Shown here: one piece after another, positions 9,575 through 18,715 of the stretch | How the letters are laid out: each line of letters starts with the position of its first letter | Numbering within the stretch: the stretch's first letter is position 1 | Origin: Oscillospiraceae bacterium | Lineage (GTDB): Bacteria; Bacillota; Clostridia; Oscillospirales; Ruminococcaceae | Assembly (NCBI GenBank): GCA_017559185.1 | Contig: JAFYSU010000054.1 | Coordinates: forward strand, 1-64,000 | Length of the DNA stretch: 64,000 nucleotides | Reading direction: 5' to 3' | Notes under the pieces: generated by a model | Seen by the model: only the letters and a program-made list of their open reading frames with translations | What the model was told of the DNA's origin: nothing | Database searches by the model: none | Program-made: the position numbers and the translations under genes

Positions 9575-10285
9575 TTACCATCCGCTTACATGTCCGTTGC
9601 GTATAGCGGTAAATATTCTCATTTTTATTCCGTCGTGTTCTTTCTCCATGCTTCGCAGCCATTCTTTAGTCCACTGGCGTTTGGTTTCCCCGTCTACGGG
9701 GCATACACTTTTTACCACCGGCAGGTTGTTGCGCTCTACCGCTGCGGTTACCTGGCTTTCTTCAGCAAACACCAACGGTCTTATAAGAGTAAGGTCTTTT
9801 CGAGAAAGGTAGCTTACAGGTGAAAAGCATCCCACCCTGCCTTCGTTAAACAAATTCATTATAAATGTTTCAATTGCATCGTCCTTGTGGTGTCCCAATG
9901 CAATTTTGTTGCATCCAAGCTCCTTTGCGGCATCGTGCAATGCACCGCGGCGCATTCTGGCACACAGGCTGCACGGACTGCTTTCCTGTCTTACATCAAA
10001 CACTATCTGTCCGATGTCGGTTCGTTTTATATGGTATTCAATACCCAGTTCGTCACACAGCTTTTGTATTGGGGTGTAATCGGTTTCAATTCCTTTAAAG
10101 CGGGGGTCAAGCGTTATTGCTTTTATTGTGTAATCTATCCCCGCAAAGCGGCGCAGCTTGGCAAGCCCTGCAAGCAGACATACACTGTCCTTGCCGCCGC
10201 TTATTCCCACAGCTATTACATCGCCGTCCTGTATCATGTTGTATTCGCCAACGGCTTTTCGTATAACTCCCGCTATTCTTTGCAT
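9575..10285 (-). CDS. TtcA-family tRNA thiolation protein (PP-loop ATPase)
   Basis: 236-residue N-type ATP pyrophosphatase of the TtcA/TilS-like group, which adenylate a tRNA base before sulfur insertion. The PP-loop motif GISGGKDSV is at about residues 27-35. A CSLCARMRRG motif supplies the two cysteines typical of the Fe-S-dependent TtcA group, and a GHHKDDAIET motif follows. It is shorter than E. coli TtcA (about 310 residues) but complete by motif. It starts at ATG 10285 after AAGGAGA. The nifS-thiI thiolation operon lies 1.5 kb away. The modified base (2-thiocytidine or another) cannot be settled from sequence. Confidence 0.82.
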   Translation of the reverse strand: MQRIAGVIRKAVGEYNMIQDGDVIAVGISGGKDSVCLLAGLAKLRRFAGIDYTIKAITLDPRFKGIETDYTPIQKLCDELGIEYHIKRTDIGQIVFDVRQESSPCSLCARMRRGALHDAAKELGCNKIALGHHKDDAIETFIMNLFNEGRVGCFSPVSYLSRKDLTLIRPLVFAEESQVTAAVERNNLPVVKSVCPVDGETKRQWTKEWLRSMEKEHDGIKMRIFTAIRNGHVSGW

Positions 10286-10449
10286 TACAGTTCTCCTTAA
10301 CTTTCCCCTTTATTGTTTTAATTTTATATTCCACCGCAGATATTTGCAAGGCAAAGATGTAAAATTCACATTCCTTTTATTTTCATACTTGCCTTCAAAT
10401 GTTATAATAAAATTACAGCGTTTATATATATAAAGGAGATACTTTGTAA

Positions 10450-10872
10450 ATGGAAAATCGCAGCTTTGCAAAAAAAAGCGATATTAAAATAATTCTTGTA
10501 ATGCTTGCCGTGGCATTGGTGCTGTTTGCAGGTCTTTTAATCCACCAAGGAAGTGCTTCGGGCAATCTTTGGGCAGTTGTGGATACTCCAAACGGTCAGT
10601 ACCGACTCGACCTTTCAAAGGTTCAGTCTACCTCCCACATCGACCTTAACTCCATATGCGGTATTCCTGCAACCCTTGAAGCCGAACCAAACCGCTGCCG
10701 TGTGATAAATGTGGATTGTCCCGACCACATCTGCGAAGGCTTTGGCTGGCTTGAAGCCAGCCGCCAAACAGCTACCTGTATGCCCAACCGCTTTGTTGTT
10801 GGAATATATACCGAAAGCGAGCTGGGAACAAGACTGACCAACGCTGCCGATATTACCGAAAAACTTGAATAA
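10450..10872 (+). CDS. Membrane-anchored NusG domain II protein
   Basis: 140-residue protein with one N-terminal membrane segment (IILVMLAVALVLFAGLLI, about residues 14-31) and an extracytoplasmic domain like the NusG domain II family. The features seen are the cysteine-bearing stretch VINVDCPDHICEGFGW followed by TCMPNRFVVGI, as in small clostridial proteins often found near electron-transfer or FMN-transferase genes. Here it stands alone between the divergent ttcA-like gene and a hairpin terminator, so the context gives no role. It starts at ATG 10450 after AAAGGAGAT. The function is not established. Confidence 0.75.
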   Translation: MENRSFAKKSDIKIILVMLAVALVLFAGLLIHQGSASGNLWAVVDTPNGQYRLDLSKVQSTSHIDLNSICGIPATLEAEPNRCRVINVDCPDHICEGFGWLEASRQTATCMPNRFVVGIYTESELGTRLTNAADITEKLE

Positions 10873-10879
10873 AACTACC

Positions 10880-10918
10880 AAACGGAGCCTGACATCTGTC
10901 CAGACTCCGTTTTTATTT
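10880..10918. terminator. Terminator between the NusG-II gene and the ABC ATPase
   Basis: AAACGGAG...CTCCGTTT with an inner CTG/CAG pair and a TTATTTAT tail. It lies directly after the plus-strand stop and downstream of the convergent minus-strand gene. Confidence 0.75.
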
Positions 10919-10933
10919 ATATAGGATTAATAT

Positions 10934-11623
10934 TTAAAATGTATTGCTGCTGTCATGCTGTATTTTTCCGTCCTTTATTTTTATTAATCGGTCAGCTTTT
11001 GCCGCCAATGCATTGTCATGAGTAATTAAAATTACCGTATGCCCTTCAGCATTAAGCTGCTCCAGCAGTTTTGTAATTTCCCCGCCCGAACTGCTGTCCA
11101 AATTTCCTGTTGGTTCATCGGCAAGAATGATGGGCGGCCTTGCCGCTATTGCTCGGGCAATTGCTGTTCTTTGCTGCTGACCTCCCGAAAGCTGCTGCGG
11201 CCGATGGTGCATCCTGTGTCCCAGACCCACCCGTTCAAGCGCCTGCCGTGATACATAATCACGCTGCTGTTTGGAAAATCCACGGTATATCAGCGGCAGC
11301 TCAACATTTTCCTTTGCGGTAAGCGACGGTATAAGGTTAAACCCTTGAAATATAAACCCTATCTGCCGTCCCCTGAAAAATGAAAGTTCCTTGTCATTCA
11401 TTTCCGCAGTATTCTGCCCCATCACCAAATATTCCCCCTCGTTGGGAACATCAAGACAGCCCATAATGTTCATTAATGTGGATTTCCCCGAACCCGATGT
11501 TCCCACCACTGCGGTATATTCACCCTTATTTATGATAAGGTTCACATTATCCAATGCCTTTACCCTGTCGTTTCCCAAATAATAATGACGGCTTACACCT
11601 TTAAGCTCTGCCAGCTTTTCCAT
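10934..11623 (-). CDS. ABC transporter ATP-binding protein, LolD/MacB type
   Basis: 229-residue ATPase subunit of the MacB/LolD/FtsE class, which usually powers lipoprotein or peptide export or mechanotransmission through FtsX-like permeases. Walker A GTSGSGKST, Q-loop region FIFQGFNLIP, signature LSGGQQQR, Walker B IILADEPTGNLD and the H-loop ITHD are all present, so it should be an active ATPase. I use ATG 11623 (AAAGGAA about 10 bases upstream) instead of a TTG 11 codons earlier. No FtsX-like permease gene is adjacent, which is unusual; its partner must lie elsewhere or be lost. Confidence 0.9.
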   Translation of the reverse strand: MEKLAELKGVSRHYYLGNDRVKALDNVNLIINKGEYTAVVGTSGSGKSTLMNIMGCLDVPNEGEYLVMGQNTAEMNDKELSFFRGRQIGFIFQGFNLIPSLTAKENVELPLIYRGFSKQQRDYVSRQALERVGLGHRMHHRPQQLSGGQQQRTAIARAIAARPPIILADEPTGNLDSSSGGEITKLLEQLNAEGHTVILITHDNALAAKADRLIKIKDGKIQHDSSNTF

Positions 11624-11818
11624 TTGCAGCACCGTTCCTTTTTCTTCCTTTTTCAATATATTGTTTCCATATTTCCTAATTATATGTAAAAAGACTTTTG
11701 TTTATCTTTAAAATCCGCTATAATGACTATGTATGCAGCTTTACAGCTGTCGTTCTTTCGTTAAAGCTATCTTAAAGCTTTAAATGAGATATTTATTCCT
11801 TAATAAGGGAGTTATGAT

Positions 11819-12958
11819 ATGGACGAAATTTATTTGGACAACGCTGCCACAACGCATGTAAGCCATACAGCTGCACAGGCAGTGCTTTCGGCAATGACCG
11901 ACTGTTGGGGCAACCCGTCTTCCCTGCACAAAAAAGGGCTTCAGGCAAAGCTTGCTTTTGAAAAAGCTGCTGCCGATATTGCCGCTGCCATTGGCGCAAA
12001 GGCTGAAAACATAATTTTTACCTCCGGCGGGACAGAAGCCGACAACCTTGCCATTATCGGCGGAGCATTGGCAAAACGCCGTCGCGGCAACCGCATAGTT
12101 ACAACCGCCATTGAACATTCCGCAGTGCTTGCCGCTTGCAGTTATCTTGAGGAACAGGGGTTCGAGGTTGTGCGTCTTATCCCCGACAGCTTTGGCCGCT
12201 ACACCGCAGAACAGATAGCCGATGCAGTGAACGAAAAAACCGTTCTTGTTTCCATGATGCTGGTAAACAACGAGGTTGGCTCGGTACTTCCCGTTGGTCG
12301 TGCCGCAAAGCTTATTCGCCGCAAAAATCCCGAAACGCTCATTCATTGCGATGCTGTTCAGGCTTTTGGAAAAATGCCAATAAAGGTAGGCTCTGCACTT
12401 GATGTGGACCTGCTTTCGGTTAGCGGGCACAAGATACACGCCCCCAAAGGCATTGGCGCACTTTACATTAAAAAAGGTGTTCGCATTCTGCCACTCAGTC
12501 ATGGAGGAAGTCAGCAAAAGGGACTTCGCACAGGCACCGAACCGCTGCCACTTGCCGTTGGAATGGCAGCCGCAGCAGCCGAAGCGGTTAAAAACCTTGC
12601 AGCAAAGCAGCAGCACTTTGAACAGCTGCGCACACGCCTTTTGGAAAATGTTTCCGATATGTTCGATGTATGCATAAATTCGGCACCCGACAGCGCACCT
12701 TACATTGTAAACCTTTCGGTTGTGGGTGTTCGAAGCGAAATAATGCTTCATTTCCTTGAAAGCAAAGGCATATACCTTTCAAGCGGTTCCGCTTGTTCAA
12801 AAGGACAAAAATCACATGTTTTAACCTCAATGGGACTTTCCCCCGAAGTTATCGACAGTGCACTGCGCATCAGCTTTGATGACACAACCACAATCGAACA
12901 AATTGATATCTTTTCACAGGCTCTCCACGAAGGAGCAGCTGCAATACGCCGCCGCTGA
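11819..12958 (+). CDS. Cysteine desulfurase (NifS/NifZ type)
   Basis: 379-residue PLP enzyme that strips sulfur from cysteine and hands it on as a persulfide. The cofactor lysine is K205 in VSGHK, and the active cysteine is C326 in LSSGSACSKG. The N-terminus MDEIYLDNAATT is typical. It starts at ATG 11819 after AAGGGAG. thiI follows 38 bases later, which matches the NifZ-ThiI arrangement of Bacillus, where a dedicated desulfurase feeds tRNA 4-thiouridine synthesis. The active-site loop is the short form without the long IscS extension. Confidence 0.93.
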   Translation: MDEIYLDNAATTHVSHTAAQAVLSAMTDCWGNPSSLHKKGLQAKLAFEKAAADIAAAIGAKAENIIFTSGGTEADNLAIIGGALAKRRRGNRIVTTAIEHSAVLAACSYLEEQGFEVVRLIPDSFGRYTAEQIADAVNEKTVLVSMMLVNNEVGSVLPVGRAAKLIRRKNPETLIHCDAVQAFGKMPIKVGSALDVDLLSVSGHKIHAPKGIGALYIKKGVRILPLSHGGSQQKGLRTGTEPLPLAVGMAAAAAEAVKNLAAKQQHFEQLRTRLLENVSDMFDVCINSAPDSAPYIVNLSVVGVRSEIMLHFLESKGIYLSSGSACSKGQKSHVLTSMGLSPEVIDSALRISFDDTTTIEQIDIFSQALHEGAAAIRRR

Positions 12959-12996
12959 ACAGCCGACATTTACATCAGAGAGGAACTGTTATTAAT

Positions 12997-14166
12997 ATGA
13001 AAGAAATGATTTTGCTTAAAAACGGTGAGATTGCCCTTAAAGGTCTTAACCGTGCTTCCTTTGAAGACAAGCTCATTAAAAACGCTCGCCGCAAGCTTTC
13101 CGACCTTGGAAAATTTAACATACGCAAGGCACAGTCTACCATGTATGTAGAACCAACCTCCGACGAGCAGGATTTGGAAGAAGCTGTACAGCGCCTGCGT
13201 CAGGTGTTTGGTATTGCAGGTCTTACACGCTGCGCAGTTGTTGAAAAGGATTTCGACATTATATGCAAAACTGCTGCCGAATACCTTGCCGACCAGCTTG
13301 AAGACAGCCGTACCTTTAAAGTTAACGCAAAACGCGCCGACAAATCCTTCCCCATGAAATCCCCACAGATTTGTGCTGACCTTGGCGGTTATCTGCTCAA
13401 AAACTTTCCGCATCTTAAAGTAGATGTGAATAAACCTGACATTGAGGTTGTAGTGGAAATCCGCGACTTTGGTGCATACATCCACGCAAACCAGATTGTA
13501 GGCGCAGGCGGTATCCCCGTAGGCAGCGGCGGCAAAGCAATGCTGCTTATAAGCGGCGGTATTGACTCCCCTGTTGCAGGTACAATGATGGCAAAACGCG
13601 GTCTGCAAATTGAAGCAATTCACTTCGTAAGTCCGCCTTACACCTCCGAACATGCAAGACAAAAGGTTATTACCCTTACCGAAAAAATGAGCGAATGGTG
13701 CGGCAGCATTCGTCTGCACATTGTTCCTTTTACCGAAATACAGGAGCTTATTAAAGACAACTGCCCCGAAGAGCTTTTCACCATTATTATGCGCCGCTTT
13801 ATGATGCGTATAGCGGTTGCTGCAGCCGAAAAAGCAAACTGCTCGGCTCTTGTTACAGGTGAAAGCGTTGGTCAGGTAGCAAGCCAGACCGTACAGGCTA
13901 TTGCATGCACCGACGCTGTATGTACAATTCCTGTTCTTCGTCCTGTTATAGGAATGGATAAAATTGAAATTGTAAAAATTGCCCGCTACATCGACACATT
14001 TGAAACTTCAATTCTTCCTTACGAAGACTGCTGCACAGTATTTACTCCTCGTCACCCACGCACTCGTCCAAAACTGGAAGATGTAATAAATGCCGAAAAG
14101 GTTCTGGATATCGATGCTCTTGTTGCAAAAGCGACAGCAGGCATTGAAATTATGGATATCGGCTGA
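12997..14166 (+). CDS. thiI: tRNA 4-thiouridine synthetase ThiI (no rhodanese domain)
   Basis: 389-residue ThiI that adenylates U8 of tRNA and inserts sulfur. The order is NFLD/THUMP region (about residues 1-165), then the PP-loop motif LLISGGIDSPVAGTMMAKRG (about 183-202), then the conserved VTGESVGQVASQT. The C-terminal rhodanese domain of E. coli ThiI is missing, as in most Firmicutes; sulfur is then passed directly from the partner desulfurase encoded just upstream. A CC pair in the C-terminal part (YEDCCTVF) is seen. It starts at ATG 12997 after AGAGAGGA. It is probably co-transcribed with the desulfurase and perhaps the next gene. Confidence 0.95.
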   Translation: MKEMILLKNGEIALKGLNRASFEDKLIKNARRKLSDLGKFNIRKAQSTMYVEPTSDEQDLEEAVQRLRQVFGIAGLTRCAVVEKDFDIICKTAAEYLADQLEDSRTFKVNAKRADKSFPMKSPQICADLGGYLLKNFPHLKVDVNKPDIEVVVEIRDFGAYIHANQIVGAGGIPVGSGGKAMLLISGGIDSPVAGTMMAKRGLQIEAIHFVSPPYTSEHARQKVITLTEKMSEWCGSIRLHIVPFTEIQELIKDNCPEELFTIIMRRFMMRIAVAAAEKANCSALVTGESVGQVASQTVQAIACTDAVCTIPVLRPVIGMDKIEIVKIARYIDTFETSILPYEDCCTVFTPRHPRTRPKLEDVINAEKVLDIDALVAKATAGIEIMDIG

Positions 14167-14209
14167 TTATTTTCACGCATATTAATTTAATGAAAAGGAG
14201 GTGCTTGTC

Positions 14210-17200
14210 ATGCTTGCACAAATAGTCGGTATTGCCATTGATTCACAGCCGGGCTCACTTACAGCCTCGATGATAAAAGACTTAAAGCTGATGGGCATTT
14301 CCATAACCGACAAATCCCTTGTTCGTTCTCAGGACAACATTCGTCCCGTTTTGTCTAACGCTGTATCGTCCAACGATGTTGTTTTTGTTCTTCTTGGCAG
14401 CGACCCCCGTACCGACCGCCTTGTCGGCGAAGCCCTGTGTGCTTTATTTACAGCTGCACCAAAGCTGAACGCTTATGTTCGCAGCAGCATTGATGCACAC
14501 TTTTCGGTACTGGGCAAACCCGCCCCAAAAGAACAGCAGGGTCGTGCCATGCTGCCGCATGGTGCAGTTGTTTTTCCTAACGACAAGGGCATCCAGCCGG
14601 CTTATGCAATTCAAAACGAAAACCGTCTGGTTTTTGTTCTCCCCGGCGAAAAGAAAGAGCTTTCACCAATATTCCTTGAATCGGTGCTTCCAATGCTTGC
14701 CAAGCAAGCACCAAACAAAACATCGGCTCACACCGTTTCATGCAACACCACTCCGCAGGATGCCGAACAGCTGCTTGGCGTGCTGCTTAACGGCCGAAAT
14801 CCATCGGTTACGCTTTACTCCATTGATAACGGCTGTGTGGTACGCACATCTGCCGCTGCCGCAAGCGAAAAGCAAGCCAAGGAAGCCGCTCGTGCACATT
14901 TGCGTTCGGTGCTTTCCCGTTTGGAAGGCTCGGCAGGTGCAATTGATGCTCCAATAGGTACAATAAGCACCGTTGCCGCCGCACTAAAAGGCTCAAAAAC
15001 TACTCTTGCTGCGGCAGAGGTATCTCCCACACCGTACCTTTCATTAAGATTTGCACACTCCCGAAGACTTGACAGTCTGTTAAAATCTTCGCTTTACTGC
15101 TCATCTGTACGCGATGCAGCCGCACAGCTGAATTTATCTCCCTCACAGCTTGCAGGTTGGGGCGAATCTTCACTGCAAACCGCAACTGCACTTGCACAGG
15201 CTGCACGCAAGCGTTCCGGTACATCATGGGGTGCTGCGTTTGTTGCACCGTCCAATATGTACCGCGAGGGCAGAATTTTTGTCGCAATAGTTAACGACAA
15301 AACCGCGTGGACCTCCAGCTATGCCGTAAATCCGGGACTTGGTGCGGATTATCAGCTTCAATACTGCACCGAAGAACTTTTGGAAATGCTTGCCGACACC
15401 ATTGCATCAAATGGCAGCCGTCCAAACGGTCAGCCTATTTCTGCTGTGCTTAAAGGCAGCAGCCTGCGTCAATCGGCACCTATAACAAAAGCTGCAGCAC
15501 CACCACCTGCTGCCCGCAGTCAAACACAATCTTCCGCTGTTTCCCACCAGCCGCAGCTGCCGTCACTTCGCAGTCAGGCACCCATCACACTGCCTACTCG
15601 ACAAGTACAGCAGCGGTCTTCAGCAGCTGTTCAAACCAAGCCTGCCGTTAAAGAGCCTGCCGCTAATAAAAAAGCTAAAACAAAAGAACCATTCATGCAG
15701 ACTGCCGCTAATATTATTATTCCGCAAAAGGGTGACGGCTTTGCCGACATCTTCCGCAAAATGGTCCTTATAGTAGCAATTATTGTGTTTACAGGTTCTG
15801 TTTCATATCTTGTAAACAACAAGGTAGATACCGTTACCACCCGAAACATGTACGAAGGACTTTCCGAACAGATGTACGACCCCGACACCGACAAGGAGTA
15901 CGAAATTTCGGGCGAGTATCCAAAGGATTATCAGCTCAAATTCGCTAAACTGTGGGAACAAAACCCCGATATTGTAGGTTATTTGAGCATTCCTAACACA
16001 TCGGTAAATTACCCTGTTGTACAAACCACCCTTAAAGACGATTCGGGCGAAAACTACTACCACCGCCGCGACTTTACAAAGGCGTCCAACTCGCACGGTA
16101 CGCCTTATGCAGACTATGAAAGCGACATTAAACGCCCAAGTGAGCAAATTCTTATCTACGGTCACAACATGACCGACGGTCTTATGTTTGGCGAGGTAGA
16201 CAAGTACAAAAACCTCAGCTTCTACCAGCAAGCTCCAATTATTAACTTTGACAGCGTTTACAAAAACGGTCAGTACAAAATATTCAGTGTATTTATTACA
16301 AACTCGCTGCCCGAACATGGTGAGGTATTCAATTACCACATGTTCATTGATGCAAAAGACCAAGCACACTACCAGTCGTATATAGACGAGGTTCGCAGCC
16401 GTTCGCTGTATGACATACCTGTAGATGTACAATACGGTGATGAACTGCTCACACTTTCCACCTGCAACTACTATTACAACGGTATTCGAATGTTTGATGA
16501 GGCACGACTTGTGGTTGTAGCCCGTCGTGTTCGTCCGCTTGAATCACCAACGGTCGATGTTTCCGCAGTTACTATGAACGAGGATGCAAAACACCCCGAT
16601 GCATGGTATACCGTAATGGATGGGGCAAAGAAAAAAGCCGATGAAGCAATAACATCTGTTTCCATTGGCGGTGAACGCACAATTTCGCTTAATGTTGGCG
16701 ACAGCTACCCGCTTTACTACACCATTGAGCCTTCAACCGCGTCCGACAAATCCGTTACTTGGACATCGTCCGACAGCAGTGTAGCTACCGTTGACAAAAA
16801 CGGTGTTGTAACAGCCGTTGGCGGCGGTACTGCCGCAGTTACCGTAACCACCCTTGTGGGCGGTGAAAAAACCGACAGTGTAAAAATTATTGTCGAGCAG
16901 CCGGAGGAAATTCTTGATGTTACGGGAATTTACCTTAACGAAAACGAGCTCGACCTTACTGTTGGTGAAAACGAAACCCTGCGTGTAACCATTGAACCTG
17001 CAGGTGCTGAAGCCGAACTTATGTGGGACAGCTCCGACTGGAATGCAGTTCGTGTTTCCGATGACGGCAGAAAAGCCATAGTTTCCGCCAAAGAAGTCGC
17101 TGACGAGGTAATTGTAAGCGTTTACACCCAAGACGGCGCATTTTACGATGAATGTGTAATTACCGTTCATGACGAGGATGAAGAGTTTATCCCTGTTGAG

Positions 17201-18079
17201 GAAATCTACCTTGATGATGAGGAGCTTGAACTTGACGCAGGCGACCAGATGCGTTTGGGATATGAAATTTACCCTGAGGACGCCTACAACAAAAAGGTTA
17301 CATGGAAAAGCTCCAACACCTCCGTTGCAACGGTAAGCGATAACGGCACTGTTACCGCGCTTGCACAAGGCACTGCCGTAATAACCGTGGCAACTGCCGA
17401 TGGCGGTTACACCTCACAGTGCAGTATTACCGTTTACGGCACAGCCGAAGAACCGCCGCCTAACGAAACCGACAACAGCAAGGTAACAGGTGTAAGTCTT
17501 GATACCGACTCCATTACACTGCAAGTCGGTGACAGCTACGGCTTGCAGGCCGCAGTTGCTCCGCCCGAAGCCGAAGACCAGCGAGTTCGTTGGTCCAGCT
17601 CCGACACAGCTGTTGCTAAAGTTAATGACAGCGGCAAAGTAACCGCCGTTTCTTCGGGTACTGCCGTAATAACAGCAGCAACACGCGACGGTGGCTTTAA
17701 AGCAAGCTGTACCGTTACCGTAGAAGGAGATGCATCCGATAACGAGGATGACCGCACTGACTCCGATATTATCCCCGTTGAGGGTATTTCCTTCAAGAAT
17801 TCCTCCACTGAAATGTGGGTTGGAGACACCAAAAACATTTCCTATACCATCACTCCAAGTGATGCAACCAACACCGACATTGTGTGGAGCAGCTCCGATA
17901 CATCTGTTGCCGAGGTCAGTGACAGTGAAATCACGGCAGTGGGCAGCGGCAGCGCGATTATCTCCGCAACTACTGTTGACGGCGACTTCACAGCCGAAAT
18001 AAAGGTTAATGTTGAAGAGGGCGAAACCGAAACGGACGAAACCCCAACCGAACAAAACAGTGACGACAGTTCCAACTAA
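14210..18079 (+). CDS. Degenerate CinA - transmembrane - class B sortase - BIG2 repeat fusion protein
   Basis: One unbroken 1289-residue frame joins parts normally found in separate proteins. Residues 1 to about 165 resemble the MoCF-like N-terminal domain of CinA (MIKDLKLMGI..., LPGEKKELSPIF). Residues about 260-410 resemble the CinA C-terminal amidase, but its AESCTGG-type motif is replaced by AEVSPTP, so activity is doubtful. A Gln/Pro/Ser/Ala-rich linker (about 425-500) leads to a single membrane helix (about 519-538). A class B sortase follows with His652 (YGHNM), Cys752 (LSTCNY) and Arg766, all catalytic residues present. Five BIG2 Ig-like repeats (about 815-1270) end the protein outside the cell, so the CinA part should be cytoplasmic. 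ATG 14210 is preferred over GTG 14201 because AAAAGGAG ends right before the GTG. It lies 43 bases after thiI. No sorting-signal substrate is evident nearby. Confidence 0.85.
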   Translation: MLAQIVGIAIDSQPGSLTASMIKDLKLMGISITDKSLVRSQDNIRPVLSNAVSSNDVVFVLLGSDPRTDRLVGEALCALFTAAPKLNAYVRSSIDAHFSVLGKPAPKEQQGRAMLPHGAVVFPNDKGIQPAYAIQNENRLVFVLPGEKKELSPIFLESVLPMLAKQAPNKTSAHTVSCNTTPQDAEQLLGVLLNGRNPSVTLYSIDNGCVVRTSAAAASEKQAKEAARAHLRSVLSRLEGSAGAIDAPIGTISTVAAALKGSKTTLAAAEVSPTPYLSLRFAHSRRLDSLLKSSLYCSSVRDAAAQLNLSPSQLAGWGESSLQTATALAQAARKRSGTSWGAAFVAPSNMYREGRIFVAIVNDKTAWTSSYAVNPGLGADYQLQYCTEELLEMLADTIASNGSRPNGQPISAVLKGSSLRQSAPITKAAAPPPAARSQTQSSAVSHQPQLPSLRSQAPITLPTRQVQQRSSAAVQTKPAVKEPAANKKAKTKEPFMQTAANIIIPQKGDGFADIFRKMVLIVAIIVFTGSVSYLVNNKVDTVTTRNMYEGLSEQMYDPDTDKEYEISGEYPKDYQLKFAKLWEQNPDIVGYLSIPNTSVNYPVVQTTLKDDSGENYYHRRDFTKASNSHGTPYADYESDIKRPSEQILIYGHNMTDGLMFGEVDKYKNLSFYQQAPIINFDSVYKNGQYKIFSVFITNSLPEHGEVFNYHMFIDAKDQAHYQSYIDEVRSRSLYDIPVDVQYGDELLTLSTCNYYYNGIRMFDEARLVVVARRVRPLESPTVDVSAVTMNEDAKHPDAWYTVMDGAKKKADEAITSVSIGGERTISLNVGDSYPLYYTIEPSTASDKSVTWTSSDSSVATVDKNGVVTAVGGGTAAVTVTTLVGGEKTDSVKIIVEQPEEILDVTGIYLNENELDLTVGENETLRVTIEPAGAEAELMWDSSDWNAVRVSDDGRKAIVSAKEVADEVIVSVYTQDGAFYDECVITVHDEDEEFIPVEEIYLDDEELELDAGDQMRLGYEIYPEDAYNKKVTWKSSNTSVATVSDNGTVTALAQGTAVITVATADGGYTSQCSITVYGTAEEPPPNETDNSKVTGVSLDTDSITLQVGDSYGLQAAVAPPEAEDQRVRWSSSDTAVAKVNDSGKVTAVSSGTAVITAATRDGGFKASCTVTVEGDASDNEDDRTDSDIIPVEGISFKNSSTEMWVGDTKNISYTITPSDATNTDIVWSSSDTSVAEVSDSEITAVGSGSAIISATTVDGDFTAEIKVNVEEGETETDETPTEQNSDDSSN

Positions 18080-18093
18080 AACTAATTACCTTT

Positions 18094-18133
18094 ACAAGAA
18101 CCTTTTGCCTTTGTGCGAAAGGTTCTTGTTTTT
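18094..18133 (+). terminator. Terminator of the sortase fusion gene
   Basis: ACAAGAACCTTT / AAAGGTTCTTGT 12-base stem with a TTTT tail, 14 bases after the stop. Confidence 0.88.
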
Positions 18134-18210
18134 ACCAAAACAGTTGAAAAACCGCAGTAATTAGTGCTACAATAACAATATCCAAAATCTACAAAGGAGT
18201 ATTTTAAATT

Positions 18211-18687
18211 ATGATTATCATCGAAATGGAAAACGGCAAAACCATAAAAATAGAACTGGACGCAAAAGCTGCTCCAATCACCGTGGAAAACTTTGAAAAC
18301 CTTGTTAAAGATGGTTTTTATGACGGTCTTATCTTCCACCGTGTTATCGAAGGCTTTATGATTCAGGGCGGTTGTCCTGAAGGCAGCGGCATGGGCGGTC
18401 CTGGCCACAACATTAAAGGTGAATTCCGCAGCAACGGTTGGGACAACCCTATCAAACACAAACGCGGTGTTATTTCCATGGCTCGTGCAATGAACCCTAA
18501 CTCCGCAGGCAGCCAGTTCTTCATCATGCACGAAGATGCACCACACCTTGATGGTCAGTACGCAGCTTTCGGCCATGTTGTGGAAGGCATTGAAGTAGTA
18601 GACGAAATTGCCACAACTCCGGTTGACCGCAACGACCGTCCAATGCAGGAACAGAAAATCAAAAAAGTAACCTGTACCGAAGCTTAA
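18211..18687 (+). CDS. Cyclophilin-type peptidyl-prolyl cis-trans isomerase
   Basis: 158-residue cytoplasmic cyclophilin that speeds proline isomerisation during protein folding. Conserved parts are IFHRVIEGFMIQGG (the catalytic Arg region), GGPGHNIKGEF, ISMARAMNPNSAGSQFFI with the Gln-Phe-Phe core, and FGHVVEG. There is no signal peptide. It starts at ATG 18211 after AAAGGAG. niaR follows 28 bases later, so the two may be on one transcript. Confidence 0.95.
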   Translation: MIIIEMENGKTIKIELDAKAAPITVENFENLVKDGFYDGLIFHRVIEGFMIQGGCPEGSGMGGPGHNIKGEFRSNGWDNPIKHKRGVISMARAMNPNSAGSQFFIMHEDAPHLDGQYAAFGHVVEGIEVVDEIATTPVDRNDRPMQEQKIKKVTCTEA

Positions 18688-18715
18688 TTTTAAACCCTTT
18701 ATGGAGGTGCAACGC

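Noticed and set aside
11780..12751. A 323-codon minus-strand frame
   Set aside because: Antisense to the cysteine desulfurase, which has its catalytic residues.
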